From Myxococcales bacterium (GTDB taxonomy: Bacteria > Myxococcota_A > Polyangia > Polyangiales > JADJMO01), in NCBI GenBank assembly GCA_016709545.1, contig JADJMO010000002.1, forward strand, positions 124,001 to 188,000: DNA of 64,000 nucleotides, read 5' to 3'. Made by a program: the position numbers and the translations under genes. Shown piece by piece: positions 11,712 to 22,450 of the stretch (positions are counted from its first letter, which is position 1; each line of letters starts with the position of its first letter). The notes under the pieces were generated by a model that saw nothing but the letters and a program-made list of their open reading frames with translations, searched no databases and was not told the origin of the DNA.

Positions 11712-11984
11712 TCAGGCCGAAGCGACGGCGGCGGTCGGGTAGACCGAGACCTTCTGCTTGTCCTTCGTCTTCCACTCGAACTTCACGACGCCGTCGCGGA
11801 GGGCGAACAGCGTGAAGTCCTTGCCCATGCCCACGCCCTTGCCGGGGTGGAACGTGGAGCCGACCTGACGGACGATGATGTTGCCCGCGACGACCGCCTG
11901 GCCGCCGTAGACCTTCACGCCGCGCCGCTGCGAGGCGGAATCGCGACCGTTGCGAGAAGAACCCTGACCCTTTTTGTGCGCCAT
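11712..11984 (-). CDS. rpmA: Ribosomal protein bL27
   Basis: bL27 is a small basic protein of the large ribosomal subunit whose N-terminus reaches toward the peptidyl-transferase centre. The 90-residue product begins [16 protein letters not shown]. It carries the family signature [15 protein letters not shown], then [18 protein letters not shown]. The mature-like N-terminus needs no processing, as in most Proteobacteria-like lineages. It is 13 bases downstream of rplU and surely cotranscribed with it; a terminator hairpin follows. Confidence 0.98.
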   Translation of the reverse strand: MAHKKGQGSSRNGRDSASQRRGVKVYGGQAVVAGNIIVRQVGSTFHPGKGVGMGKDFTLFALRDGVVKFEWKTKDKQKVSVYPTAAVASA

Positions 11985-11997
11985 GGAAGTGGACCTC

Positions 11998-12306
11998 TCA
12001 GCCGGTCACGCCGGTGATCTTGAGCTCGGTGTAGGGCTGCCGATGACCCGCCTTGCGGCGGTAGTTCTTGCGGCGGCGGAACTTGTAGACGATCAGCTTC
12101 TTGCCGCGACCCTCGCTGACGATCTGGGCGCTGACCTTGGCGCCTGCCACGAACGGCGTACCGACCTTGACGTTGTCGGCGCCGACGAGGAGGACCTTGT
12201 CGAACGTGATGGCGTCGCCGACGTTGCCGACGAGCTTCTCGACGCGGAGGACATCGCCCTGCGCGACCTTGTATTGCTTTCCGCCCGTCTGGATGACCGC
12301 AAACAT
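11998..12306 (-). CDS. rplU: Ribosomal protein bL21
   Basis: bL21 is a 23S rRNA-binding protein of the large subunit. From [18 protein letters not shown] the product is 102 residues, the usual length. It contains the C-terminal signature [20 protein letters not shown]. The ATG at 12306 has AGAGGT a few bases upstream, better than the GTG-type starts further out. It is the first gene of the rplU-rpmA operon. The third gene often found with them, obgE, is not here. Confidence 0.98.
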   Translation of the reverse strand: MFAVIQTGGKQYKVAQGDVLRVEKLVGNVGDAITFDKVLLVGADNVKVGTPFVAGAKVSAQIVSEGRGKKLIVYKFRRRKNYRRKAGHRQPYTELKITGVTG

Positions 12307-12398
12307 GAAGGACCTCTTGGAGACACCGGAACCGCGGGCGTGCACTTCGGGGAGAAGGTCACGAGACCGAGCACGGCGTGGGTGGTTGGGGGGGCGGA

Positions 12399-12427
12399 AC
12401 CGTAGTCCAGGCCCTGGGGTTGGTCAA
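12399..12427 (-). promoter_or_regulatory. Putative sigma-70-like promoter of rplU-rpmA
   Basis: On the minus strand TTGACC (12427-12422), a 17-base spacer and TACGGT (12404-12399) lie about 95 bases before the rplU ATG. A second TTGACC occurs 20 bases further upstream as part of a tandem repeat. Confidence 0.4.
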
Positions 12428-12451
12428 GGGCCCCTGCGGTTGGTCAAGGGC
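12418..12451. repeat. Tandem 14-bp repeat carrying a duplicated TTGACC
   Basis: The 14-base unit GGTTGGTCAAGGGC occurs at 12418-12431 and 12438-12451 (period 20). Read on the minus strand, each copy contains TTGACC, so the presumed -35 box of the rplU promoter is duplicated. Confidence 0.7.
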
Positions 12452-12482
12452 TGGGCGGGAATCACCCAGGAATCAGCCCGTC

Positions 12483-13758
12483 TCAGCGACGGCGGCGGGT
12501 CACGGCGAGGGCGAGGCCCACCGCGACGCCGACGATCCAGGGCTGCGGCTTCGGTCCCGGCGCGGGCTCCATGGCGCAGCCGCTCTTGACCGTCGTCTCG
12601 GGGACCGCGGCCTCGCCCGTGTCCTCGGCAGCGCCCGTGTCCTCGATCGGTGTGCCCGTGTCCTCGATGGGCACCTCGGGCACGGGGACGCAGTAGCCGC
12701 TGATGCACGAGACCCCGGGGAGGCAGTCGCCCTTCACCTTGCAGGTTTTCGAGCAGACCTGCTTGCCCTCGTACGAGATGCAGAGGTCGGACTCGCAGTC
12801 GCCCGGGCCGGTGCAGGTCTCACCGAGCGCCTTCTTGGGCGGCGGCGGCGGCGGCCCTGCGTCGGGGGGGGGCAACGAGAGCGACACCCAGGCGGGTGCG
12901 GCGTAGCCGCCGTCCGCCGCGGCCTTGGTGCCGTACTTCTGCAGCCAGGCCCAGTGCGCGTCGGTGCGCGTGTAGATGCCGAAGTTGCAGCCCTCCTCGG
13001 TGGGCGTGTCCCCGTCGCCGCGCGACAGGGCGCCGAGCACGACGGCGCGCGGGTTGTCCCAGATCGGCCCGCCCGAGTCACCCCCGCACACCCGCCCCGA
13101 GACGATGAAGTCCTGCTCGGTGACCTGCACGACGATCGCCGGGTCGAGCAGCATCCGGTAGCCGAGCGGCGTGCAACCGAGCTTCTCGGCCTTCTGGCAG
13201 CCGTAGCCCATCGCGGTGTACGCGTGCTTCTTCGGCGCGAGGTTCGACGGCGCCTTGTAGACGGTGGGGAAGCCGGCTCCCCTTGTTGAGCTGCAGGAGC
13301 GCGAGATCGTAGCCGCAGAGACGGCAGGCCGGATCGGTCGAGCCACCCGTGCAGACCGCGTCGTTGATGTAGCGGACGGCGGCGACCGACCAGCGGGGCG
13401 CGTTCTTGTAGTACTGCGCCGTGCTGACCTGGAACGAGCTGGCCGGGTAGTTGGAGAGCACCTTGTTGGTGGCGAGGCCTCCGTCGGGACTGCAGTCGAG
13501 CTTGGCGGGTGTCTTGCTCACACAGTGGCGCGCGGTGAGCACGAGGTTCGGCGCGATCAAGGCCCCGGAGCAGACGCCACCGCCGCCGATGTCGATGCCC
13601 ACGACCCACGTATCCGTCGTGTCGGCGGTCCCGCCGATGATGGCCGCGGTCTGGCCCCGGACCTCCCCCTCTGGATCCCCCGCGGGATGACACGCACCGA
13701 ACGCGACGAGCCCGAGAAGCGGAAGGAACGCAGCGAAACGCTGCCGAGAAGGGAGCAT
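12483..13758 (-). CDS. Secreted S1-family (trypsin-fold) serine protease with MYXO-CTERM-like tail (one frameshift)
   Basis: The N-terminus is a signal peptide ending in a possible lipobox (LLGLVAFGAC). The peptidase domain starts at AAIIGGTADTTDTWVVG. The catalytic triad is visible: His in LTARHCVS, Asp in GYDLALLQL and Ser in CGGDSGGP. Counting back from that Ser, the residue at the S1-pocket base (chymotrypsin position 189) is Arg rather than the Asp of trypsin. After a Pro-rich linker comes a Cys-rich module (CTGPGDCESDLCISYEGKQV), then DTG repeats. The end is a Cys, a hydrophobic helix and RRRR, matching the MYXO-CTERM sorting pattern. The frame shifts near 13285 at a GGGG run, between the Asp and Ser parts. 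The protein is probably cell-surface anchored; the substrate is unknown. Confidence 0.88.
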
Positions 13759-13883
13759 CGCGGGACAGTCTACCCATTGGCGTCGCTCGCACCAGGAAGT
13801 GCGTCCTGGTTGTGACGACGCTGGACGAATGCACGAGGGCGCTTCTCTGGACCCCTGTGTGCGGCACCCCTACGTCCCCCCTC

Positions 13884-14756
13884 ATGACGAAGCAGATCCG
13901 GATCGCCTTCAGCCCCGACGCGGACGATTGGTTCATGTTCCATCCTCTGCTCACGGGCCGGATCGCGACGGAAGGTCTCCACTTCGTCCACGAGCGCGTC
14001 GAGACCGAGTCCCTCAACGCGCGCGCCGAGGCCGAGGACGCGCCGGACGTCTGCGCGGTGTCGATCGCGCACGTGCCGGCCATCGCGCATCGCTACCTGT
14101 TGTTGCCGCACGGCGGCTCGGTCGGTCGCGGGTACGGGCCCATCGTGGTCGCGAAGCGCCCGATGAGCCTCGCCGATCTCGCGGGTCGCAAGGTCGCGGT
14201 CCCGGGTCTCCGCACCACCGCGCACCTCGTGCTTCGCCTGCTGTTGCACGAGGCCACGGGCCTCACCTTCGAGCCCGTGGTGGTGCCCATCACGCCGTAC
14301 GCGCGCGTGTTCGAGGCGCTGGCCGCGGGCGAGGTCGAGGCCGCGCTGCTCATCCACGAGGGTCGGCTCACGTGGGCGGACGATCCCAGCCTCCACGCGG
14401 TCGTCGAGATCGGCGAGGCGTGGCACCGGCTCACGCAGCTGCCCTTGCCGCTCGGCGGCAACGTCATCCGTCGCGACCTCGGCGACGCCACCATCCGCGC
14501 CGTCTCCGCGGCGTGCCGCGCGTCGGTCGAGTGGTCGCTCGCGCACCGCGACGAGGTGATGGACGCGCTCCTCTCGAGCGGCGCCCGCGACGAGGCACGC
14601 CTGTCGCGGGAGCGCCTCGACCGTTACCTCGGCATGTACGCCAACGCGGATTCGGCGGGCTACGACGCGCCGAGCCTCACGGCGATCCGCGCCCTCTTCG
14701 ACCGAGCCCGGAAGGCCGGCCTCCTGGGCGAAACGGCCATCGAGCTCGCGCCCTGA
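13884..14756 (+). CDS. mqnD: MqnD-like 1,4-dihydroxy-6-naphthoate synthase (MqnA/MqnD family)
   Basis: The 290-residue protein begins MTKQIRIAFSPDADDWFMFH. This type of start (SPDxDD.FMF) belongs to the MqnD branch of the MqnA/MqnD periplasmic-binding-like fold. Further family features are VSIAHVPAIAHRYLLLPHGG, GYGPIVVAKRP, AAGEVEAALLIHEGRLTW and LPLPLGGNVIRRDLG. MqnD converts cyclic dehypoxanthine futalosine to dihydroxynaphthoate in the futalosine route to menaquinone. No other mqn gene is in the window, so the pathway assignment rests on this gene alone; a related substrate-binding role is possible. The start at 13884 is chosen over 13812 because similarity begins there. Confidence 0.75.
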   Translation: MTKQIRIAFSPDADDWFMFHPLLTGRIATEGLHFVHERVETESLNARAEAEDAPDVCAVSIAHVPAIAHRYLLLPHGGSVGRGYGPIVVAKRPMSLADLAGRKVAVPGLRTTAHLVLRLLLHEATGLTFEPVVVPITPYARVFEALAAGEVEAALLIHEGRLTWADDPSLHAVVEIGEAWHRLTQLPLPLGGNVIRRDLGDATIRAVSAACRASVEWSLAHRDEVMDALLSSGARDEARLSRERLDRYLGMYANADSAGYDAPSLTAIRALFDRARKAGLLGETAIELAP

Positions 14757-14902
14757 CGCGGGGTGGCAAGGGATCGCCCGCTTCCCCGAACAAACCCGTC
14801 GCCACTTTGAAGCGAATCGAGGCTGGTTGCGTCCTATGCCCGCCGGGAGTTTTCCCGGCCGCGCCATCCGCGGTAAGGGGCGCGTCGAAGGAGGCTCTCC
14901 GC

Positions 14903-15842
14903 ATGGCTCTCAAGTCCTCGTCGATCGCCGCTGTGTTGTCGTCCCTCACGGTCGGGGTCGTCGCCTCCTGGGCTCCTAGCCTCTGGGCGCAGGCGGCACC
15001 TGCACCCGCCCCCGCCCCCGCGGCGGCTCCCACCACGGCGCCCGCCGCTGCGCCCACGACGGCGCCGGCCACGAAGGGCACGGGCAGCCTGCCGGGCGGC
15101 CTCCCCGACCTCGGCGAGAAGGGCGCCTTCGTCATCGATCAGGTCTCGGGCTTCCGCGGCCGCATCGGCGGTGGCGTCGGCTACTACGGGCCCGTCGGCG
15201 TCGCGTACAACACCTTCACGGGTGTCTCGGGCGTCGCGGTGAGCATCGGCCCCGACGGCAAGCCGACCACCATCTCGCAGAACGAGCGCACGATCCGCTC
15301 GTGGTCGATCTGGCTCGCCCCCAGCATCGACTACTTCCTCGTCGACAACCTCTCCATCGGCGGTCTCTTCTCGATCGAGACCACCTTCGGCAGCCAGACC
15401 AACAAGGTGAAGCAGATCGTCTCGGGCACCTCGGCCGAGACGGAGAACGACCTGCCCACGGTCGTGTCGTTCACCCTCATGCCCCGCATCGGCTACCTGA
15501 TCCGCACGAGCGACCGCCTGTCGATCTGGCCGCGCATCGGCGTCGGCTACTTCAACGGCCGCAACGGCGCCGTCGAGACCAGCACCGACACGACCACCGG
15601 CAAGACCACCTCGCAGACGGTCACCACCAGCATCAGCTCGATGCTGTTCCAGCTCGACCTCGGCATCATCTACCAGGTCACCGACAACGTGTTCTTCCGC
15701 GTCGCGCCCGGCGTCGCGTTCTCGACCAACGGGTCGAGCACGGTTCGCTACAAGGGCGCGTACGACAAGGAGGGAGTCGGGCAGCGGCTCGGCGTTCCAG
15801 TTCGAGATCAGCTCGGGCTTCGGCGCCAACTTCTCCCTCTAG
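14903..15842 (+). CDS. Outer-membrane beta-barrel protein (C-terminal frameshift)
   Basis: A signal peptide (MALKSSSIAAVLSSLTVGVV...SLWAQA) is followed by an Ala/Pro/Thr low-complexity stretch. About 220 residues then alternate in amphipathic strands (GRIGGGVGYYGPVG, SWSIWLAPSIDYFLVDNLSIG, VVSFTLMPRIGYLI, SMLFQLDLGIIYQV, NVFFRVAPGVAF), typical of an OmpA/OmpW-sized barrel. A one-base shift near 15775, in a GGG-rich stretch, restores the ending SGSAFQFEISSGFGANFSL and a stop at 15842. That is a plausible final strand with aromatic residues near the terminus. I cannot name the family or ligand. The rhodanese gene starts one base after the stop, so the two may be cotranscribed. Confidence 0.75.
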
Positions 15843-15843
15843 A

Positions 15844-16287
15844 ATGAGCGACCTCCGCCGCGTCTCTCCCTCCGAGGCCCACGCGCTCGTCGCCGACGGG
15901 TACACCCACGTCGACGTGCGCTCGGTCGCGGAGTTCGAGCTCGAACACCCGGCCGGCGCGTTCAACGTGCCCCTCCTCGATGCACCGCCGGGTGGGGGTG
16001 GCATGGTGGCGAACCCCGATTTTGTCGCCGTGATGAAGGCGGTGTTCCCCACGGACAGCCGCCTCGTCCTCGGCTGTCGCGGGGGCAACCGCAGCCTGAA
16101 GGCCATCCACCAGCTCGTCGCCGAGGGCTACACCCAGCTCGTCGATCAGCGTGCCGGCTTCGACGCCGCGCGCGACGCCTTCGGGCAGATCGTCGAGCCG
16201 GGGTGGAAGTCCGCCGGTCTCCCCGTCGAGACCGGCAAGGGCGGCGACCGCAGCTGGGAAGCCCTCCGCGCCCGCCGCGGCGCGTAG
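15844..16287 (+). CDS. Rhodanese-like domain protein
   Basis: A single rhodanese domain of 147 residues. It has SPSEAHALVADGYTHVDVRS, EFELEHPAGAFNVP and the active-site loop LGCRGGNRS with the persulfide-forming Cys. The tail (FGQIVEPGWKSAGLPVETG) resembles the plant senescence-associated and single-domain bacterial types. Such proteins carry sulfane sulfur in the cytosol; the acceptor is unknown. ATG at 15844 begins right after the preceding barrel stop, and the gene ends convergent to hflX. Confidence 0.9.
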   Translation: MSDLRRVSPSEAHALVADGYTHVDVRSVAEFELEHPAGAFNVPLLDAPPGGGGMVANPDFVAVMKAVFPTDSRLVLGCRGGNRSLKAIHQLVAEGYTQLVDQRAGFDAARDAFGQIVEPGWKSAGLPVETGKGGDRSWEALRARRGA

Positions 16288-16312
16288 GCCGAACGAAGCA
16301 AGCCCAAGCAAA

Positions 16313-17950
<1,638 letters not shown>

Positions 17951-18134
17951 GATCTGGGAGAGCGGGACGCGACGTCGGTAGATGCGCTCGAGCGTGCGCG
18001 TGGCCGACGGAGAGAGGCCGCTCGTGTTGCCGAAGATCTCGATGGGGACAGCTCCCGTGGTTCGACCACGAAAAGGAAATCAGCGATCATTGTGGCCGCG
18101 CGTGAGGCGACCTGCAACCTGGGCCCTGCTCGAT

Positions 18135-18159
18135 TGGCTTTGTCGCTCCCGGACCGTCC
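18135..18159. repeat. Copy 1 of an exact 25-bp repeat
   Basis: A 25-base sequence beginning TGGCTTTGTCGCTCCCGG is identical at 18135-18159 and 62755-62779. It ends in the short palindrome GGAC-C-GTCC. This copy lies in the gap between tsaC and hflX, upstream of hflX on the minus strand. Confidence 0.75.
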
Positions 18160-18170
18160 TCCTCCGGGGA

Positions 18171-18797
18171 TCAGGCTGCGGCGCTCGCGACGGTGTCGAG
18201 CACCGAAGCCGGCACCGCGCCCGGCCGGACGATGCGGAGGGCGTCGCCGCCCACCTCCACCACCGTGCTCGGCATGCCACCGACGGCCTCGCCGTCGAGC
18301 ACGAGCAAGCCGCTGCGCCCCTCGAAATAGCCGCGCACGTCGTCGCCGCTGCGCGAGGAGGGAGCGCCGCTCGGGTTGGCGCTGGTCGCGGTGAGGGGCC
18401 CGCCGAACGCGCGCACGAGGTCGAGCGCTGGCGAGGGACCGGGCACCCGCGCCGCGACGTAGCCGCGGTAGCGGAGCAGGGCGTGCACGTCGTCCGCGCC
18501 GGGGAGGGCGATGGTGAGCGGGCCGGGCCAGAACCGACGCGCGAGCTTGCGCGCGAGCGGAGGCACCTCGCGCACGAGCGCGCTCCACGCCTCTTCGTCG
18601 GGCAGCAGCACGGCCGCCGCCGAGGGGGCCTCGCGCCCCTTGAGCGCGAACGCCGCCTCGACCGCCGAGCCACGCCGCGCGTCGGCGCACAGGCTGTAGA
18701 AGGTCTCGGTGGCGATGGCGACGACGCCGCCTGCGCGCAGGTGCTCGAGGGCGCGCTGGAGTCCCTGGAGTCCCTGGAGTGTAGTGGCTTCGATCAC
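18171..18797 (-). CDS. tsaC: Sua5/YciO/YrdC-type threonylcarbamoyl-AMP synthase
   Basis: The 208-residue protein has the YrdC fold that forms threonylcarbamoyl-AMP from threonine, bicarbonate and ATP, the first step of the t6A37 tRNA modification. Motifs are GGVVAIATETFYSLCADA, ALKGREAPSAAAVLLP, RFWPGPLTIALPG, RVPGPSPALDLVRAFGGPLTATSANPSG and STVVEVGG. The usual tRNA-site KxR/SxN residues are partly changed (KGREAPS for KGR.....P), as in YciO/YwlC paralogs, so a paralogous role is possible. It lies upstream of hflX in the same direction. Its N-terminus carries a short tandem LQGLQGLQ caused by a CTGGAGTCC repeat. Confidence 0.85.
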   Translation of the reverse strand: MIEATTLQGLQGLQRALEHLRAGGVVAIATETFYSLCADARRGSAVEAAFALKGREAPSAAAVLLPDEEAWSALVREVPPLARKLARRFWPGPLTIALPGADDVHALLRYRGYVAARVPGPSPALDLVRAFGGPLTATSANPSGAPSSRSGDDVRGYFEGRSGLLVLDGEAVGGMPSTVVEVGGDALRIVRPGAVPASVLDTVASAAA

Positions 18798-18973
18798 AGT
18801 GAATCCCCCGCGGACGACCAGTGCGGCCGTTGCAGGCCGCTGCGCATAGACTCGCTATGCGTCAGAAAAGGGTTGGATCTCCAAGGATCCCCGAAACGGC
18901 CATGGGTGCGCAAGATTTTTCTTGACTCGCCCCGCCATCGCTTCGCCCACCGATCTCCAGTAGCCCCCGGGCC

Positions 18974-19421
18974 GTGATCGTCCCCCCGCACCCTGCCGCC
19001 GGCGGCCCCGCCGCCTCTGCCACCACGAGTCGGGTGCCGATCCGGGTCCGGTTCGCCGAGACCGACCTGATGGCGATCGTCCACCACGGCAGTCACCTGC
19101 TCTACGTGGAGGAGGCGCGGGTCGAGTACCTCCGCCGTCGCGGCGCGCGCTACCAGGACTGGATCGCCCATGCACTTCCCCGTCGTCGACCAGCGCGTCC
19201 GTTACCGCGCGGCGGCGCGGTTCGCCGACGAGCTCGTGGTGCTGACCTGGGTCGGAAACGTCACCCGGGTGTCGCTCCGGTTCGACTACCAGATCCTGCG
19301 GGGCGAGCAGGTGCTCGCGGAGGCCTACACCACGCTCGCGTGCGTGAACGGCCAGCACGTTCCTCGCCCCATCGAACGGTCCGTTCTCGATCAGGTACTG
19401 AGCCCGGAAACTTGTCCGTAA
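18974..19421 (+). CDS. Hotdog-fold acyl-CoA thioesterase, YbgC/FadM type (frameshifted)
   Basis: Two frames join to one 4HBT-type hotdog protein of about 148 residues. The first part, RVPIRVRFAETDLMAIVHHG, carries the catalytic Asp in the classical ETDxMxxVHHxxYL setting, followed by YVEEARVEYLRRRGARYQDW. After a shift near 19165 the second part is MHFPVVDQRVRYRAAARFAD through VSLRFDYQILRGEQVLAEAYT to LACVNGQHVPRPI. Such enzymes hydrolyse acyl-CoA thioesters in the cytosol; the chain-length preference cannot be read. The GTG start at 18974 is tentative. It is divergent from tsaC. Confidence 0.82.
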
Positions 19422-19439
19422 ACCACAATATCCTACATA
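19412..19439 (+). promoter_or_regulatory. Possible promoter for the SUMF1-like lipoprotein
   Basis: TTGTCC (19412-19417), a 16-base AT-rich spacer and TACATA (19434-19439) stand out in GC-rich surroundings. The predicted transcript start is only a few bases before the GTG at 19448, which would make the mRNA nearly leaderless. Confidence 0.35.
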
Positions 19440-19447
19440 GTGCCCAC

Positions 19448-20415
19448 GTGCGCTTCTCCGCTGTTCTCGCCCTGACGCTCCTCGCCGGATGCCACTCGGC
19501 CGAGGATCGTGTGGGCGCCGTGCTGCCCGCGACGCAGGGCCGCCTCGGGTCTTCGCGGCTCGAGGTCCCAGCGCTGCGTCTCGCCCTCGCACAGCCCACG
19601 ATCTCTCCGTTCGCAGGGTCGATGCCCGTGCTCGGCGTCGGTGTCCTCGAAGGGAGCATGCTCACGGCGTTGGCCTCGACGGCGGCGGGTTCGCCATCGT
19701 TGCCCGCGGCCGTGGCCGATCTGGCGACCACGGCGACGACGAACGCGTGCCCGGCGGAGATGGTCCTGGTCGAAGGTGATGGCTGTCACGAGGTCACGCA
19801 CGAGTGCCTCGAGTACGTGCCGAACGACCCCGCGCACCGCTGCCTCGAGTTCAAGAAGGGCGCGGACACCTGCCTCCCACCGATCAAGAAGGTGAAGATG
19901 TGCATGGACCGCTACGAGTGGCCCGGCACCCCCGGCGCGCAGCCGCGCGTGCTCGTCGACTACTTCGAGGCCGAGCGGCTCTGCCAGTCGGTCGGCAAGC
20001 GCATGTGCGAGGAGGACGAGTTCTACCTCGCGTGCGAGGGCCCCCGGAGCACTGGCCGTACGCCTGGGGACACCAGCGCCACCCGAGCCCGTGCAACGTC
20101 GATCGTCCCTACGTGATGGTCGACTGGCAGAAGTGGGGGCAGGGCCCATCGGCGCAGCTCGAGGAGGCGAAGCGGCTCGACCAGGCCAACCCCATCGGCG
20201 CGAGCCACTGCGTGAGCCCGTTCGGCGTGCACGACATCGCCGGCAACGTCGACGAGTGGACGACGGCGCGCCCCGGTCGCGAGCTGAAGGGCTCGCTGAT
20301 GGGTGGCTACTGGGGCCCGGTGCAGAACGCCTGTCGTTACGTGACGACGGTCCACGGGCCCGAGTTCCAGTTCTACCAGATCGGGTTCCGCTGCTGCGCC
20401 AACCCCAAGTCCTGA
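19448..20415 (+). CDS. SUMF1/FGE-fold lipoprotein (one frameshift)
   Basis: The GTG at 19448 gives a short lipoprotein signal (RFSAVLALTLLAGC, lipobox LAGC). After a linker the formylglycine-generating-enzyme-like fold is visible: CPAEMVLVEGDGCHEVTHEC, MCMDRYEWPGTPGAQPRVLV, EAERLCQSVGKRMCEEDEFY, PYAWGHQRHPSPCN, FGVHDIAGNVDEWT, GSLMGGYWGPVQNACRYV and IGFRCC. The reading shifts near 20045 at a CCCCC run. True FGE has two closely spaced active-site cysteines before the RxxxN-like end; here only one Cys sits at that place. Sulfatase activation is therefore unlikely, and a structural or binding role at the envelope is more likely. Confidence 0.83.
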
Positions 20416-20581
20416 GATTTTGTTTCGTCACTGCCAGGACCGGCGATCACCGCATTAAGTCCAGGCGCCCTGCGGCCGTAGGGCCGATGTAGGGAAATGG
20501 CTCGCTTGCGAGAGCGCGGTGAGTCCGTGACAATGGGAAAGATCGCGGTGGGACGAAACCGCCGTCTGGGAGGCTCCTTCG

Positions 20582-22426
20582 ATGCGTCGGTCTTTTCTTT
20601 CGGGCTCTGCACTCCTCTCCACGCTGGCCATGCTCGGTTGCGGATCGAACGATCCGCCGGCCCCGAGCCTCGAGGAGACGGGGGGTGACGCGGCGGACAC
20701 CGGTGGCATCGTCATCGACACCGGGCCCAAGGACGACACGAACATCAACATCACGACCTACACGATCGACCCGATCAACACGGTCGTGAAGATCGACACG
20801 GCGTCGGGCACTCCGGTCGCGGGCAAGCAGGCGTTCACCGTCATGGCGAACGACGGCACCAAGGACACCGACGTCACCGACAAGACCACCTTCACCCTCG
20901 ACGACGCGACGCTCGGGACGTTCGGCCCCGGCGACAAGGGGAACAACCTCTTCACGAGCACGACGAGCCTGCCGCCGGGCGTGTTCGGCAAGTCGACGAC
21001 GGTGCGCGCTTCGCCGGGCAGCATCGGCGCGAAGATCACCGTCATCGCGCTCCGCACGAGCGGCCCGCAGAAGGACTTCTTCTTCACCGTCGCCTACAAG
21101 AAGGATCCGGTCCCGCTCAAGGACATCCTCAAGTTCGGCACCAACATCAAGCAGGTCGACGTCGGCATCCTGATGGACACCACCGCCTCGATGGGCGGTG
21201 AGATCAACAACCTCAAGGACACGCTGAGCGCGCCCACCACCGGCATCATCGCGAGCCTCAAGAAGGCCATCCCGAGCGTCGGCGTCGGCATCGGCCGCTT
21301 CGACGACTTCCCGGTCGCGCCGTTCGGCTACGACGGCACGGGCGCCAAGGACGTGCCGTTCGAGCTGCTCACGCCGATCACCACCACCGAGGCCAAGGCG
21401 CAGAGCGCGGTCGCGCTGCTCAACCCCTACCGCGGCGGTGAGCTCCCCGAGTCGCAGTACGAGGCGCAGTACCAGTTCCTCACCGGCGAGGGCTTCACCT
21501 GGACGGCCGGCGCGGGCGGCAAGATCGATCCGCACGTCCCGCCCACGGGCACCACCGGCGGCGCGAACTTCCGCGCGGGCTCGCTGCCCGTCGTCGTCCT
21601 CATCACCGACGCGAGCTGGTTCGAGAAGACGGTCTACGACAGCGGCAGCGCTGGCAAGCTGGTCCCGCACGACAAGGCCGCCGTCGTCGGCGCCTACGAC
21701 AAGCTCAAGGCGAAGTTCGTCGGCGTGCACGCGCTCATCGAGAAGAGCGGCGGCGGCGCGGCGACCCCGTGCGCCGACGCGTGGAACCCCTCCTCGGGCA
21801 ACTACAAGAACGGCGCGTGCGACTCGTCGCAGGGCTTCCAGCAGGCCATCGCGATGGCGCAGGCCACCAAGAGCGAGCTCGATCCGAGCGCCTTCACGGG
21901 CTGCGCGGCGGGCAAGTGCTGCACGGGCGTCGGCGGCGCGGCGATCGATCCGATCGGCGGCAAGTGCCCGCTCGTCTACACCGCCAAGACCGACGGCACT
22001 GGCGTCGACAAGGGCATCGTCTCGGCCATCCAGGCGATCAGCATCGGGTCCGAGTTCGACGTGACGGCCGTGCCGAGCAACGACCCGGCGAACGCCCTCG
22101 GGGACGACGGCAAGCCGGTCGACGCGACCAAGTTCATCAAGAACCTGCGCGCCATGAAGGAAGGCGACGCGGGCGTGGGCTGCCCGGCGGCCACCACCAA
22201 GGACACCAACGGCGACGGCATCGACGACACGTTCGTCGGCGTGAAGGTCGGCACGGCGGTGTGCTTCGAGGTCAACGCGGCCACGAACAACACGGTGCCG
22301 CCCAAGGACGACCCGCAGTTCTTCAACGCCTTCATCGACGTCCTCGGCATGCCCGGCAGCGTCAAGCTCGACCGCCGCGACGTGCGGTTCCTCGTCCCGC
22401 CGAAGGACTTCTCCATCGCCAAGTGA
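20582..22426 (+). CDS. von Willebrand factor A-domain lipoprotein
   Basis: A 614-residue envelope protein. The signal peptide ends STLAMLGC, a lipobox. A DTG-rich linker follows (GGDAADTGGIVIDTGPKDD), then an Ig-like stretch (TASGTPVAGKQAFTVMANDG). The vWA domain starts near residue 195 (IKQVDVGILMDTTASMGGEI). Its MIDAS is DxTxSM rather than the usual DxSxS. A Cys-bearing insertion (GCAAGKCCTGVGG) and a conserved end (SIGSEFDVTA, DATKFIKNLRAMKEGD) follow. It is a clear paralog of the protein at 61346-62812. A metal-dependent adhesion or binding role is inferred from the fold only. Confidence 0.88.
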   Translation: MRRSFLSGSALLSTLAMLGCGSNDPPAPSLEETGGDAADTGGIVIDTGPKDDTNINITTYTIDPINTVVKIDTASGTPVAGKQAFTVMANDGTKDTDVTDKTTFTLDDATLGTFGPGDKGNNLFTSTTSLPPGVFGKSTTVRASPGSIGAKITVIALRTSGPQKDFFFTVAYKKDPVPLKDILKFGTNIKQVDVGILMDTTASMGGEINNLKDTLSAPTTGIIASLKKAIPSVGVGIGRFDDFPVAPFGYDGTGAKDVPFELLTPITTTEAKAQSAVALLNPYRGGELPESQYEAQYQFLTGEGFTWTAGAGGKIDPHVPPTGTTGGANFRAGSLPVVVLITDASWFEKTVYDSGSAGKLVPHDKAAVVGAYDKLKAKFVGVHALIEKSGGGAATPCADAWNPSSGNYKNGACDSSQGFQQAIAMAQATKSELDPSAFTGCAAGKCCTGVGGAAIDPIGGKCPLVYTAKTDGTGVDKGIVSAIQAISIGSEFDVTAVPSNDPANALGDDGKPVDATKFIKNLRAMKEGDAGVGCPAATTKDTNGDGIDDTFVGVKVGTAVCFEVNAATNNTVPPKDDPQFFNAFIDVLGMPGSVKLDRRDVRFLVPPKDFSIAK

Positions 22427-22450
22427 GCGGGCCGCTATGATGGGGGCCGC

